This document shows positions 17,553-26,453 of a DNA stretch of 64,000 nucleotides, piece by piece. The stretch comes from an uncultured Erysipelotrichaceae bacterium (GTDB lineage: Bacteria > Bacillota_I > Bacilli_A > Erysipelotrichales > Coprobacillaceae): contig CAJUOS010000005.1 in the NCBI GenBank assembly GCA_910588075.1, forward strand, positions 3,683 through 67,682, written 5' to 3'. The notes beneath the pieces are model-generated. The model was not told the origin of the DNA, made no database searches, and worked only from the letters and a program-made list of their open reading frames with translations. The position numbers and the translations under genes are program-made. The first letter of the stretch is position 1, and each line of letters starts with the position of its first letter.

Positions 17553-18286
17553 TATTTTAACCAGTATTCTAAGATTGCTCTCGCAGAACGATTCATTTCA
17601 TGTCTAAATTCTGCATAAAACTTTCTTTTTGCAAAGCTTTCAATATACTTTCCTAAATCTTCTTCTGTTTTATGTGATTGTTTCATAAACATTTGTTTTG
17701 TTTCTTCTAATGATTTTTGTTGATATCCATTAATATGTACCATATCTTCTAAATCAAAACGTTGTGGCTTTTGGCGATCTTTTTGTTGTTGAGTTGGTTT
17801 TCCAAATACAACCATAACATATGGAACTGCATATTTTGGTAAATTTAATAGTTTTTGATTTTCTTCAAAATTTTCTAAAATATCTCCAATATAACAAGAT
17901 CCAATTCCCATAGATTCAGCTGCAACAACAGCATTTTGTGCAGCAATGATACAATCCTGTGTTGCTAAAAACAAGTCTGATTCTTCTAATTTAGGAATAT
18001 TTGGAGTATATTCTTTAAACATATCATACCATTTTTGATAATCTGCTAAAAAGATAAGAACAAGAGGTGCTTTTGCTATAAAGGGTTGATTATCACATCT
18101 TTTAGCCAATTCATCTTTTAATGCTTGATCTTGAACATCTATAATTGAATACAAAGCCATATTTCCTGCAGTTGGTGCTTGTAATGCTGATTCTAATATC
18201 ACTCTTTTTTCCTTTTCTGTAATTTCTTCATCAGTATATACTCTTACTGATTTACGTGAGTATAGTTCTTTAATTGTTTGATTCAT
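17552..18286 (-). CDS. Nitroreductase family flavoprotein (NfsA-like)
   Basis: A 244-residue FMN-dependent NAD(P)H oxidoreductase. The N-terminal LYSRKSVRVYTDEEI motif supplies the Arg/Ser contacts to FMN, SALQAPTAGNMALYSI follows near residue 35, and AAESMGIGSCYIGDI near 125 is the second FMN-binding segment. Size and the C-terminal extension (after about residue 180) resemble the NfsA/FRP subgroup. Such enzymes reduce nitroaromatics, quinones or flavins; the physiological substrate is unknown. The ATG has GGAG upstream. Single gene, divergent from pepT. Confidence 0.88.
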   Translation of the reverse strand: MNQTIKELYSRKSVRVYTDEEITEKEKRVILESALQAPTAGNMALYSIIDVQDQALKDELAKRCDNQPFIAKAPLVLIFLADYQKWYDMFKEYTPNIPKLEESDLFLATQDCIIAAQNAVVAAESMGIGSCYIGDILENFEENQKLLNLPKYAVPYVMVVFGKPTQQQKDRQKPQRFDLEDMVHINGYQQKSLEETKQMFMKQSHKTEEDLGKYIESFAKRKFYAEFRHEMNRSARAILEYWLK

Positions 18287-18367
18287 AATTTCATCTCCTT
18301 TGTTTTATTATAGCATAGATAAATATTGATTTTCCATGTATAATAGAAAAGAAAGTGAGGTAATAAA

Positions 18368-19594
18368 ATGAATATAAAAGAAAGATTTTTAAAATATGTG
18401 AGTTTTGATACTCAATCAGACCCACAGTCAACAACAACACCATCATCAAAAAACCAATTGATACTTGCTGAATATTTAAAAGATGAACTTATGTCTTTAG
18501 GAGTACCCCATGTAGAATTAGATTCATCTGGTATTGTTTATGCAACTATCCCTTCAAATAATGGTAATAAAGGAGATATTATTGGATTAATTGCACATAT
18601 GGATACCTCTCCAGATGCTTCTGGTAAAGATATTCAAACACAAATTATTGAAGATTATCAAGGAAATCCTATTGTACTTAATCAAGATAAAAAACTTGTA
18701 CTTGATCCTCAAGAATTTCCTGATTTAAGTGATTTAATTCATCATACATTAATCACAACTGATGGAACAACTTTATTAGGAGCTGATGATAAAGCTGGTG
18801 TAGCTATTATTGTACAAGTGGCTCAATATATTTTACAACATCCTGAATTCAAACATAATGATATACAAATCGCATTTACTCCAGATGAAGAAGTTGGGCG
18901 AGGAACTGATTGTTTTAATGTTCAAAAGTTCCATGCTGATTATGCTTATACCATTGATGGCGGAAATATTGCGGAACTTGAATATGAAAACTTTAATGCA
19001 TTTAGTGCTATTGTAAAAGTTCATGGTAGAAGTATTCATCCTGGATATGCTAAAAATAAAATGATTAATTCTTTAAGAGTAGCATATGAATTTGATAATT
19101 TACTTCCTGTTCATGAAAGACCTGAAGCAACTTCTGATTATGAAGGTTTTGCTCATTTACATGATCTTAATGGGAATTGTGAAGAAACAGTTATGGAATA
19201 TATTATTAGAAACCATGATTTAGATCTTGCTAAAAAGCAATGTCAAAATTTTAAAGATATTGCAGAGTTTCTAAATAAAAAATATGGATATACAATTATT
19301 GAAGTTGAGATTGAAGAAAGTTATCTTAATATGAAAGAACATATGCTTAACCATATGTACATTATTGATTATGCAAAACAAGCATTATCTGATTGTGGTA
19401 TTGAACCACGTACAATTCCTATCCGTGGTGGTACTGATGGTGCTAGATTAACTTATATGGGACTTCCTTGTCCTAACTTAGGTACAGGTGGATATAATTG
19501 TCATGGACCTTATGAATTTGTTTCATTAACAATGATGGAAAAACAAGTAGAGGTTTTATTAAAATTGATTTCAAATAATGTAAAGGAGAAATAA
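18368..19594 (+). CDS. pepT: Peptidase T (tripeptide aminopeptidase)
   Basis: Removes the N-terminal residue from tripeptides in the cytoplasm, using two zinc ions (M20B family). The 408-residue protein matches the family length. Metal ligands and catalytic residues are visible: H77 and D79 in IAHMDTSPD, D140 in LLGADDKAG, the catalytic/metal Glu pair in TPDEEVGRGTD (about 174-175), D197 in TIDGG, and the late His in NCHGPYEF. The conserved IRGGTDGARLTYMGLPCPNLGTGG segment is intact. It is followed after one base by an aminotransferase gene, so peptide breakdown and amino acid transamination are co-expressed. With the Opp transporter genes nearby it fits peptide use as a nitrogen or carbon source. 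Confidence 0.97.
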   Translation: MNIKERFLKYVSFDTQSDPQSTTTPSSKNQLILAEYLKDELMSLGVPHVELDSSGIVYATIPSNNGNKGDIIGLIAHMDTSPDASGKDIQTQIIEDYQGNPIVLNQDKKLVLDPQEFPDLSDLIHHTLITTDGTTLLGADDKAGVAIIVQVAQYILQHPEFKHNDIQIAFTPDEEVGRGTDCFNVQKFHADYAYTIDGGNIAELEYENFNAFSAIVKVHGRSIHPGYAKNKMINSLRVAYEFDNLLPVHERPEATSDYEGFAHLHDLNGNCEETVMEYIIRNHDLDLAKKQCQNFKDIAEFLNKKYGYTIIEVEIEESYLNMKEHMLNHMYIIDYAKQALSDCGIEPRTIPIRGGTDGARLTYMGLPCPNLGTGGYNCHGPYEFVSLTMMEKQVEVLLKLISNNVKEK

Positions 19595-19595
19595 G

Positions 19596-20816
19596 ATGAG
19601 TATTAAAGAAAAAATGAATCATCGTTTTGGTGATTTACAAGGTGGACTTTTTACTAAAGTAACAAAAGCTGATGTAGGTGAAAATGTTGGAAACCTTATT
19701 GCACAGGGATATACAATGATGTCTTGGGCTGATCCTTTCTTCCCTGATCCATCTATTCCCGCTTCTGTTGAAAAAACAATGATTGATGAGATTAAGAGTG
19801 GCTTCCCTTCACATTATACTATGCCTATGGGAGATAGAAAGTTAAGAGAAACAATTGCCAAGAGAATTAAAGAGAACTATCAATTAGAACTTGATCCAAG
19901 CCGTAATATTTTAATTACACCAGGTTCAGATTCAGGTTTATTATATGCTATGCTTCCTTTTTTAAGTGAAGGCGATGAAGTTCTTATTCCTGATCCAAGT
20001 TATCCTTCTAACTTTTTAAATGCAAAACTTTGTGGAGCAAAAGCTATTCATGTTCCACTATATTCAAAGAATAATTATCAAATTGATATTCAAGAATTTG
20101 AAAAACGTATAACAAATCATACAAAAATGGTTGTTATTACACATCCAAACAATCCTACTGGAACTGTTTTTAATAAGAAATCATTAATGGATTTATGTGA
20201 TTTCATTAAAAAATATGATTTAGTTCTTGTATGTGATCAAGCCTTTGAAGATCATATTTATGATGATAATGAAATGATAGCTCCTATGACTATTGATGGT
20301 ATGTTTGAAAGAACAATTACAACTTTCTCAATATCTAAAGGTCTAGGATTATCTGGATTGAGAGTGGGATATATTGTTGCTGATGATCAATTAATGGATG
20401 TTTATTATGGAGGAACTGTTAATGTATTGGGTGCTACTAATACTTTAGCTCAAAAAGCTGCTATTACTGCTCTAGAAGATGAAAGTATTTTAAAAGATTA
20501 TCATGAACGTTTACTCAAAAGAAGAAATATTGCATATGAAGTTTTTTCTTCAATTCCTCATGTAAAAGTATTAAAACCAGAAAGTGGTATCCTTTCTTGG
20601 TTAGATGTTTCTCAACTTGGAACAAGTCAAGAGGTTGCAGCATATATCTTAGAACATGCTCATATTTCGGTTAACGAAGGCACACCATATGGAGAACAAG
20701 GTGAGGGATATTTAAGAATTGTTCATGCTTGTTTAGCAGATGATAATAAAGCAAGAGAAGCTTTCTTAAAAATAAAAGAATGTCTTATTAAACTTGCTAA
20801 GGAAAAAGGATTATAA
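19596..20816 (+). CDS. PLP-dependent aminotransferase (class I/II)
   Basis: A 406-residue fold-type I aminotransferase. The substrate/PLP-binding motif THPNNPTGTVF lies near residue 190, the Asp that holds the pyridine nitrogen is in LVCDQAFEDHIYD near 215, and the Schiff-base Lys is in TTFSISKGLGLSGLRVGY near 250. An early PSHYTMPMGDRKLRETIAKRI block is also typical. Branched-chain, aromatic or aspartate-type donors are all possible; I cannot pick one. The gene begins one base after the pepT stop, with its AAAGGAG ribosome binding site inside the end of pepT, so the two are translated from one mRNA. A strong hairpin terminates the pair against the convergent LysR gene. Confidence 0.9.
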   Translation: MSIKEKMNHRFGDLQGGLFTKVTKADVGENVGNLIAQGYTMMSWADPFFPDPSIPASVEKTMIDEIKSGFPSHYTMPMGDRKLRETIAKRIKENYQLELDPSRNILITPGSDSGLLYAMLPFLSEGDEVLIPDPSYPSNFLNAKLCGAKAIHVPLYSKNNYQIDIQEFEKRITNHTKMVVITHPNNPTGTVFNKKSLMDLCDFIKKYDLVLVCDQAFEDHIYDDNEMIAPMTIDGMFERTITTFSISKGLGLSGLRVGYIVADDQLMDVYYGGTVNVLGATNTLAQKAAITALEDESILKDYHERLLKRRNIAYEVFSSIPHVKVLKPESGILSWLDVSQLGTSQEVAAYILEHAHISVNEGTPYGEQGEGYLRIVHACLADDNKAREAFLKIKECLIKLAKEKGL

Positions 20817-20841
20817 TAAAAATTTCTATATCTTAGAAAAG

Positions 20842-20871
20842 AAAGGATAATTAATACATCAATTATCCTTT
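20842..20871. terminator. Bidirectional terminator, aminotransferase and LysR gene
   Basis: AAAGGATAATT (20842-20852) pairs with AATTATCCTTT (20861-20871), 11 bp with an eight-base loop and T-rich flank (TTTTCTATTTC) on the plus strand. Confidence 0.85.
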
Positions 20872-20872
20872 T

Positions 20873-21697
20873 CTATTTCACTATTTTCAAATATTTAATA
20901 AACTCTTGGATAAGAGGATTTGAGTTTTTCTTTTGATATATTGCATAAATCTTTTCTTCCATATCTTTAACAGGGATACCAACCAGATAATCTTGAAATT
21001 GTGTATAATGAATTGCAAATTCAGGTAAAAGTGCTGTCCCTTTTCCTTCTAATATCAGTAATAGCAAATGATCTAAAGGTATGGATTCACCATGCTCGCA
21101 ATACAATCCTTGTGTATCATACATAATATCTAAATTTAAAAGCTCACTTTTTTCTAAATATTGTTTTTTTGCATAGGGAGAGTCTTTTCTTACAAAGACC
21201 ATTATAGGAACTTTACATATAATTAAATTTTCATAATCAGGACTATCAAAATAACGATGAGTTAATATCATATCTACTTGTTCATTCAATAATTTTTCTC
21301 TTAAAATATAACTAATTCCACTATCAAAACTCATATGATATTGTGGATGTTCTCTATAAAATTCATTCACAATTGAAACAAAAAATGTACGTTCAAGCCC
21401 ATTAACATATCCTAATCTTAAATTTCCTTTTTCTCCAAACTTTAAATCTTTTATTCTTTTTTGACAATTTTCTATTCTGCATAATATATCCAAACTTTCT
21501 CCTAAAAGTATTTCTCCTGCCATTGTCAATTTTACACACTTATTATTTCTGATGAAAAGTTTTGTTCCTAGTTCTTCTTCTAATAAATTGATTTGTTTAG
21601 TTACAGCACTTTGTGAAACATATAATTGTTGTGATGCTTTTGTATAATTTAATGTTTTAGCTACTTTTACAAAATATTCTATTTGTTTAATATTCAT
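20873..21697 (-). CDS. LysR-family transcriptional regulator
   Basis: A 274-residue regulator with the standard LysR winged helix-turn-helix at residues 1-60 (QIEYFVKVAKTLNYTKASQQLYVSQSAVTKQINLLEEELG) and a C-terminal periplasmic-binding-protein-like effector domain that is slightly short for the family (usually about 290-300). The ATG has GGAGG at good spacing. It is divergent from a YczE-like membrane-protein gene across about 100 bases, the classical LysR arrangement, so that gene is the likely target; the convergent pepT-aminotransferase pair is less likely. The effector is unknown. Confidence 0.92.
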   Translation of the reverse strand: MNIKQIEYFVKVAKTLNYTKASQQLYVSQSAVTKQINLLEEELGTKLFIRNNKCVKLTMAGEILLGESLDILCRIENCQKRIKDLKFGEKGNLRLGYVNGLERTFFVSIVNEFYREHPQYHMSFDSGISYILREKLLNEQVDMILTHRYFDSPDYENLIICKVPIMVFVRKDSPYAKKQYLEKSELLNLDIMYDTQGLYCEHGESIPLDHLLLLILEGKGTALLPEFAIHYTQFQDYLVGIPVKDMEEKIYAIYQKKNSNPLIQEFIKYLKIVK

Positions 21698-21803
21698 TAA
21701 GTACCTCCTTATTATTCCAAAAAATCATAATATAATGAATTTAATATATTTTAACATTTTATTATTTTATTATAAACTATATAACATCAAACAGGAGGTT
21801 ATT

Positions 21804-22415
21804 ATGAAAAAAATTATTTATTATTTCATTGGTTTAAATCTTATTGCTTTTGCAGTTGTTTTAAATATTCGTTTTGATTTTGGTGTTGCTGCATTTAGCT
21901 CAGTTATGTACTCAATATCTAAAATTTATAATATTTCTTTAGGAACAGCATCTATTATATGTTACTTACTATTTGTTATAATTCAATGTATATTATCAAA
22001 AAAAATAACTTTAACTTATATTTTAGAAATTCCTTTATCTTTTGTATTTGGATGGCTAACAGATATGTATGATTTGATTATTCCATCATTACAATTAAAT
22101 ATATTTATCACATTTCTACTATTTAGCCTTACAATGTTTATAACAGCTTTAGGGGTTTATTTTTGTGTAAAAAGTAATCTCATATTAACTCCTCCTGATG
22201 GAATTGTAAAAACAATCTCTGATGTCTTTGATATCGCTTTTTCTAAAGTTAAAAATATCTTTGATGTTTCATTAGTATTTATTTCTATTCTTTTATGCTT
22301 AATCAATCATTGTCCATTTTATGGTATTGGAATTGGAACTTTATTAACAGCTCTATTTATTGGAAGAATTATTAATTTATATGAAATATATCTTCCTCTT
22401 GAATTTATGGAATAA
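21804..22415 (+). CDS. YczE/YitT-like integral membrane protein
   Basis: A 203-residue protein with about five to six membrane segments. NIRFDFGVAAFSSVMYSISK near the N-terminus and LTPPDGIVKTISDVF near residue 130 resemble the YczE/YyaS/YitT membrane-protein group (pattern GxxPxD...). No function is established for the group; some members are near transporters of unknown substrate. The ATG at 21804 is directly behind AGGAGG; an upstream in-frame start adds 23 residues but has no such site. It is divergent from the LysR regulator gene and ends in a long-looped hairpin. Family call is by pattern and moderately sure. Confidence 0.7.
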   Translation: MKKIIYYFIGLNLIAFAVVLNIRFDFGVAAFSSVMYSISKIYNISLGTASIICYLLFVIIQCILSKKITLTYILEIPLSFVFGWLTDMYDLIIPSLQLNIFITFLLFSLTMFITALGVYFCVKSNLILTPPDGIVKTISDVFDIAFSKVKNIFDVSLVFISILLCLINHCPFYGIGIGTLLTALFIGRIINLYEIYLPLEFME

Positions 22416-22478
22416 CTTTTTACTTATAAATATCTTGTTTTTAAATACTTCTAATTTTTAAAGCAATACATAAATATT

Positions 22479-22524
22479 AAAAAGCTATACTATAAACCTT
22501 ATTTTGTCTATAATATAGCTTTTT
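22479..22524. terminator. Terminator between the YczE-like gene and the M24 peptidase
   Basis: An 11-bp perfect stem, AAAAAGCTATA (22479-22489) with TATAGCTTTTT (22514-22524), with a 24-base AT-rich loop. T-runs exist on both exits, so it can serve both convergent genes. Confidence 0.75.
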
Positions 22525-22526
22525 TC

Positions 22527-23753
22527 TTATTTAATGAAATAAATTTTATCTCTATTTGGATATAAGAATGTCAATCCATCTTTTGTAAATGAAACAGTCT
22601 CCTCACTACATATTGTATATTGAATACCTTCATAAACATATTTTATATTTAATTCTAATGCATAAACTGTATCATATGACATAAGAATATCACCCCTAAT
22701 AGGAATTGGATTTTGATTATTCCATAAACCAATTGTTGTTCCTGGACCATGTCCATAAATATTACATGGATGAGAATATAAGCAAGCATCTATTCCTTCT
22801 TCATGAGCTTTATTTAATGCATCGACTAATACATCATTTCCACTTTTGCCATCTGCCATACATTCTCCTACAATGTCTTGGAAGCGATTATTAACTTTAA
22901 ATCCATCTTTCATCCATTGAGGAACATCTTCATCTTCATCCTTAGCAACATATGCAAGTCTTTGTGTATCACTACATAAATTTAAATATTTTATTCCAAA
23001 ATCACAGTGTAATAAATCACCTTTTTCAATAACACCATCATATATAATGCCATCATGACCTTCTCTTTGTAAATCAATAGTTGGAGAGAACCAATATTGT
23101 AAACCACTTTGTGTTACTCTATCCATCATAAAATATTCTACATCTTGGCAAGTTGTTTTTCCAGGTTCAATAACTTTTAAACTAAATGCTTCCTCAATAA
23201 CTGAAAATGCTAAACTCATTAATTCTGGATATAAAGTAAATTCAGTTGGAGTTCTTATTTCCATAGTCTTAATTGGAATCATTGCATCAACCATAAATCT
23301 TTCATTATATGGTGCTTTTATCTCTTTTAAGAAAGTTTGATATAAACCATAACTTAAACCATCTGCATATGTATGATCTTCTGATATATTAATAGCAATA
23401 TTTTGAGGATCATATTCAACTAACAAACGATTTAATGCTTCCATTTGTTCTTCTTCTCCAAATTTCCAATATTGTGGATAATAACTATTTAATGCTCCAT
23501 CTGGCATACTTAATGATAATCTCTTCACTTCATTTCCAGCTTTTACAAAAACTAGCATTGTAATACGTCTAGCAGTTAAATAACTAGCTGGTGTTAAAGA
23601 ATCAAAGACCAAATCTTCATGATATTCTTTACTAGCAACAATCCACATATCAGCTTTAGATTCCTTTAAAACTTTAGGAACAATTAACTCTAATCTTTCT
23701 TTAAGACAAATATCTTTAATTTCATTTTGTTCTCTTGTTGATTTAATTTTCAT
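22527..23753 (-). CDS. M24 family metallopeptidase (Xaa-Pro-type aminopeptidase homologue)
   Basis: A 408-residue protein with a creatinase-like N-terminal domain (about 1-165) and an M24 pita-bread domain. The five metal ligands can be traced: Asp in LLHCDFGIKY and in CSDTQRLAY, His in IYGHGPGTTIGLW, Glu in ALELNIKY and in SEETVSF. It probably cleaves N-terminal residues ahead of proline or acts on a related substrate. The ATG at 23753 is behind an AAGGATG-type site; six codons upstream is an alternative ATG with poor support. It lies just downstream of the opp operon past a hairpin, so its expression may be separate, but the theme of peptide breakdown fits. Distinct from the longer aminopeptidase P at 49777-51531. 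Confidence 0.88.
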   Translation of the reverse strand: MKIKSTREQNEIKDICLKERLELIVPKVLKESKADMWIVASKEYHEDLVFDSLTPASYLTARRITMLVFVKAGNEVKRLSLSMPDGALNSYYPQYWKFGEEEQMEALNRLLVEYDPQNIAINISEDHTYADGLSYGLYQTFLKEIKAPYNERFMVDAMIPIKTMEIRTPTEFTLYPELMSLAFSVIEEAFSLKVIEPGKTTCQDVEYFMMDRVTQSGLQYWFSPTIDLQREGHDGIIYDGVIEKGDLLHCDFGIKYLNLCSDTQRLAYVAKDEDEDVPQWMKDGFKVNNRFQDIVGECMADGKSGNDVLVDALNKAHEEGIDACLYSHPCNIYGHGPGTTIGLWNNQNPIPIRGDILMSYDTVYALELNIKYVYEGIQYTICSEETVSFTKDGLTFLYPNRDKIYFIK

Positions 23754-23791
23754 TTTTACACATCCTTCCAATAACTATTATAACATATGAA

Positions 23792-23815
23792 AACAGGTGT
23801 CGATAGACACCCGTT
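23792..23815 (-). terminator. Terminator of the opp operon
   Basis: AACAGGTGTC (23792-23801) pairs with GACACCCGTT (23806-23815) with one mismatch and a four-base loop; the minus strand continues TTTTCATATG. It lies six bases past the oppA stop. Confidence 0.75.
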
Positions 23816-23820
23816 ATTTT

Positions 23821-25452
23821 TTATTTAAATTTAGCTCTTGTTAAATCAAAATGACCTTCTGGAGAAGATGTTACACCTTCAAGATCAGCAGCCTTTAAGA
23901 ATGGATCAGTATATCCAAATAAAGGTACTACATAATGATTTTCAACTAAGTATTTTTCAGCTTCAGCTAATTTAGCAAAACGATCTGCACCATCTAATTT
24001 TTCTGCTGCATCAATCATATCTTCATATTTCTTATCATCAACAGTATTAGCAGCAGTATCTTTACCATAATACATTGATAAATAAGCCATTGGATCTAAG
24101 AAGTCAGCAGTCATTGCATGACGGCAAGTTTCAAAATCACCCTTATCACGATTAGAGAAGAATGTTTGTAACTCAGCAGTCTTTAATTCTAAATCAATAT
24201 AAGCTTCTTTTAATGATGCTTGCATAGCTTGAGCAACGTCTTTATGCATAGGAACATCATTGTAACTATATGATAATTTTAACATTTTGCTTTCACTATA
24301 ACCTTTAGCTTTCATGATCTTTTGAGCTTCAGCTAAGTTATATCCACCAGACCATTTGTTACCATTGTTAGTAGTGAAATCTCCAGTTGTATCAGGAATT
24401 CCCTTAGGAACTAAGTTATTTAATTCATAAGCATAATCACCTTTACCAGATGCTTTAAGAACGTTTTCACGATTAATAGCCATCGCGAAAGCAGCTCTGA
24501 TTTCTGGATCTTTTAATTCTTTTCTAGTATTTTCATCACCAGCATTCATTAATACATAGTAATTACATACAAATGGTTCAATAGCATAAATGCTAGATTT
24601 TAAACTTTCATCAGCATTAACTGTATCAAGGTTGATTGTATCTGCCCAATCAATTTCACCAGATTGGAATGCACTTGTTTGTGAACTTGAATCTGACATA
24701 ACTTTGATTGAGATAGTTTCTAATGAAACTTCATCAGCAGCACGATAATTTTTATTTTTAGTTAAAACAACTTCATCTTTTGAATCAATCTTGCTTGCGT
24801 AGAAAGCACCATTAACTGGAGTTTCAGTTCTATTAGACCATACACTCTTTAATGGATTAGCTCCATCTTTTTCAACAGCATCTTGACGTACTGGGTAGAA
24901 TACTGTGTTAGTTAATAAAGATGTAAAGTAAGCACATTTTTGTTTTAATGTGATAACGATAGTTGTATCATCTTTAGCTACAGCTCCGAAATCTTTTAAG
25001 TCATCCATAGATTTTAAAGCTTTACCAGTACCACCGTTTTTAATTTTGTTAATGAATTGAGAATAATATGCAGTTCCAGTTCCCATTGCAGCTGCACGTT
25101 TCCATGCATAAACGAAATCTCCAGCTTTTAATGGTTGACCATCGCTCCATTTAATCCCTTCATTTAATTTGATTGTATAAGTTAAACCATCTTCACTGAT
25201 TGTTGGCATATCAACTGCTACATTAGGAACAGCATTTCCATCTTTGTCTAACTTATATAATCCTTCATACATTTGGCATAATACGTTAGCAGTTACTGAG
25301 TCGTCTACGATAGCAGGGTCCATAACTTCGATGTCTCCACCTTTAGCAGTACGAAGTGTTGTTTTATCTTCACGTTCACTTCCACCATCTCCACAACCAG
25401 TAAGTCCAACTACCATTGCTAAGCATAATAAAGAACCTAATAATTTTTTCAT
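23821..25452 (-). CDS. oppA: Oligopeptide ABC transporter, substrate-binding lipoprotein
   Basis: The extracellular peptide-binding subunit, anchored as a lipoprotein. Residues 1-20 form a signal peptide ending in the lipobox LTGC (Cys about residue 20: LGSLLCLAMVVGLTGCGDGG). The mature part is a family 5 solute-binding protein of 543 residues in total, with DPAIVDDSVTANVLCQMYEGLY and KLNEGIKWSDGQPLKAGDFVYAWKR, the usual SBP_bac_5 blocks. Last gene of the oppB-C-D-F-A operon, 17 bases after oppF, with AAAGGAG before the ATG. Being last, with its own strong ribosome binding site, is consistent with higher expression of the binding protein. Confidence 0.95.
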   Translation of the reverse strand: MKKLLGSLLCLAMVVGLTGCGDGGSEREDKTTLRTAKGGDIEVMDPAIVDDSVTANVLCQMYEGLYKLDKDGNAVPNVAVDMPTISEDGLTYTIKLNEGIKWSDGQPLKAGDFVYAWKRAAAMGTGTAYYSQFINKIKNGGTGKALKSMDDLKDFGAVAKDDTTIVITLKQKCAYFTSLLTNTVFYPVRQDAVEKDGANPLKSVWSNRTETPVNGAFYASKIDSKDEVVLTKNKNYRAADEVSLETISIKVMSDSSSQTSAFQSGEIDWADTINLDTVNADESLKSSIYAIEPFVCNYYVLMNAGDENTRKELKDPEIRAAFAMAINRENVLKASGKGDYAYELNNLVPKGIPDTTGDFTTNNGNKWSGGYNLAEAQKIMKAKGYSESKMLKLSYSYNDVPMHKDVAQAMQASLKEAYIDLELKTAELQTFFSNRDKGDFETCRHAMTADFLDPMAYLSMYYGKDTAANTVDDKKYEDMIDAAEKLDGADRFAKLAEAEKYLVENHYVVPLFGYTDPFLKAADLEGVTSSPEGHFDLTRAKFK

Positions 25453-25469
25453 TGTGTTTTTCTCCTTTC

Positions 25470-26453
25470 TTATTCTTTATCACCATCATATAGGAAACAT
25501 GCTACCATACGATCCTTCACTTTTTTAAGTTCAGGTTTACATTGAGAGCATTTTTCCATAGCCTTCGGACAACGTGTTCTAAACACACAGCCTGAAGGTG
25601 GGTTAATAGGACTAGGTAATTCACCTTGTAAAACAATCCTTTCCCTACTTTTAGCAACTTTTGGATCTGGAATAGGTACAGATGACAAAAGTGCTTTTGT
25701 GTAAGGATGTAATGGATTGTTATACAATTCATCACTGTCTCCTACTTCCACTAAGTTTCCCAAATACATTACACCTATACGATCTGAAATGTGTTTAACC
25801 ATACTCAAATCATGAGCTATAAATAGATAGGAAATTCCCATCTCTGCCTGAATTTTTTCAAGCAAGTTTATGACTTGCGCCTGAATAGATACATCCAGCG
25901 CAGAAATCGGCTCATCACAAACAATGAATTTAGGATTTAAAGCAAGTGTTCTTGCAATCCCAATTCTTTGTCTTTGTCCACCAGAGAATTCATGAGGATA
26001 TCTACGAATATGATCAGGTTTTAATCCAACCAATTCTAATAATTCTCTAACTCTCTTCTCTTTTTCTTCATTAGTATTATAAATACCATGAATATCCATT
26101 GGTTCTTTAATAATTTCTCCAACTGTCATACGTGGATTTAAACTTGCATATGGATCTTGAAAAATCATTTGAACATCTTGTTTAAATTGCTTTAAATCTG
26201 TACCTTTGATTTTTGTAATATCTTCTCCATTAACAAGAATTCTACCTTCTGTTGGTTGATTGATTTTAACAATTGCACGACCTGTTGTTGATTTCCCACA
26301 ACCTGATTCTCCAACAAGACCAAAAGTTTCACCAGGATAAATTTTCAAAGAAATTCCATCAACTGCTTTTACAACATCTTTCTTCTTTAGAAAACCTCCA
26401 CCAACATTAAAATATACCTTTAAATTTTCTAATTCTAAAATTGGATCTGCCAT
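25470..26453 (-). CDS. oppF: Oligopeptide ABC transporter, ATP-binding protein OppF
   Basis: One of two ATPases that power peptide import. The 327-residue protein has Walker A (GESGCGKST, about residue 45), the Q-loop (MIFQDPYASLNPRMTVG), the ABC signature FSGGQRQR, Walker B (FIVCDEPISALD) and the switch His (LFIAHDLSMV). The C-terminal OppF extension with the cysteine-rich CVFRTRCPKAMEKCSQC segment is present, the region that can hold an iron-sulfur cluster in Opp/Dpp ATPases. Its ATG shares one base with the oppD stop (TAATG), so translation is coupled. It differs from OppD in sequence, and both are needed for a heterodimeric ATPase. Confidence 0.95.
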   Translation of the reverse strand: MADPILELENLKVYFNVGGGFLKKKDVVKAVDGISLKIYPGETFGLVGESGCGKSTTGRAIVKINQPTEGRILVNGEDITKIKGTDLKQFKQDVQMIFQDPYASLNPRMTVGEIIKEPMDIHGIYNTNEEKEKRVRELLELVGLKPDHIRRYPHEFSGGQRQRIGIARTLALNPKFIVCDEPISALDVSIQAQVINLLEKIQAEMGISYLFIAHDLSMVKHISDRIGVMYLGNLVEVGDSDELYNNPLHPYTKALLSSVPIPDPKVAKSRERIVLQGELPSPINPPSGCVFRTRCPKAMEKCSQCKPELKKVKDRMVACFLYDGDKE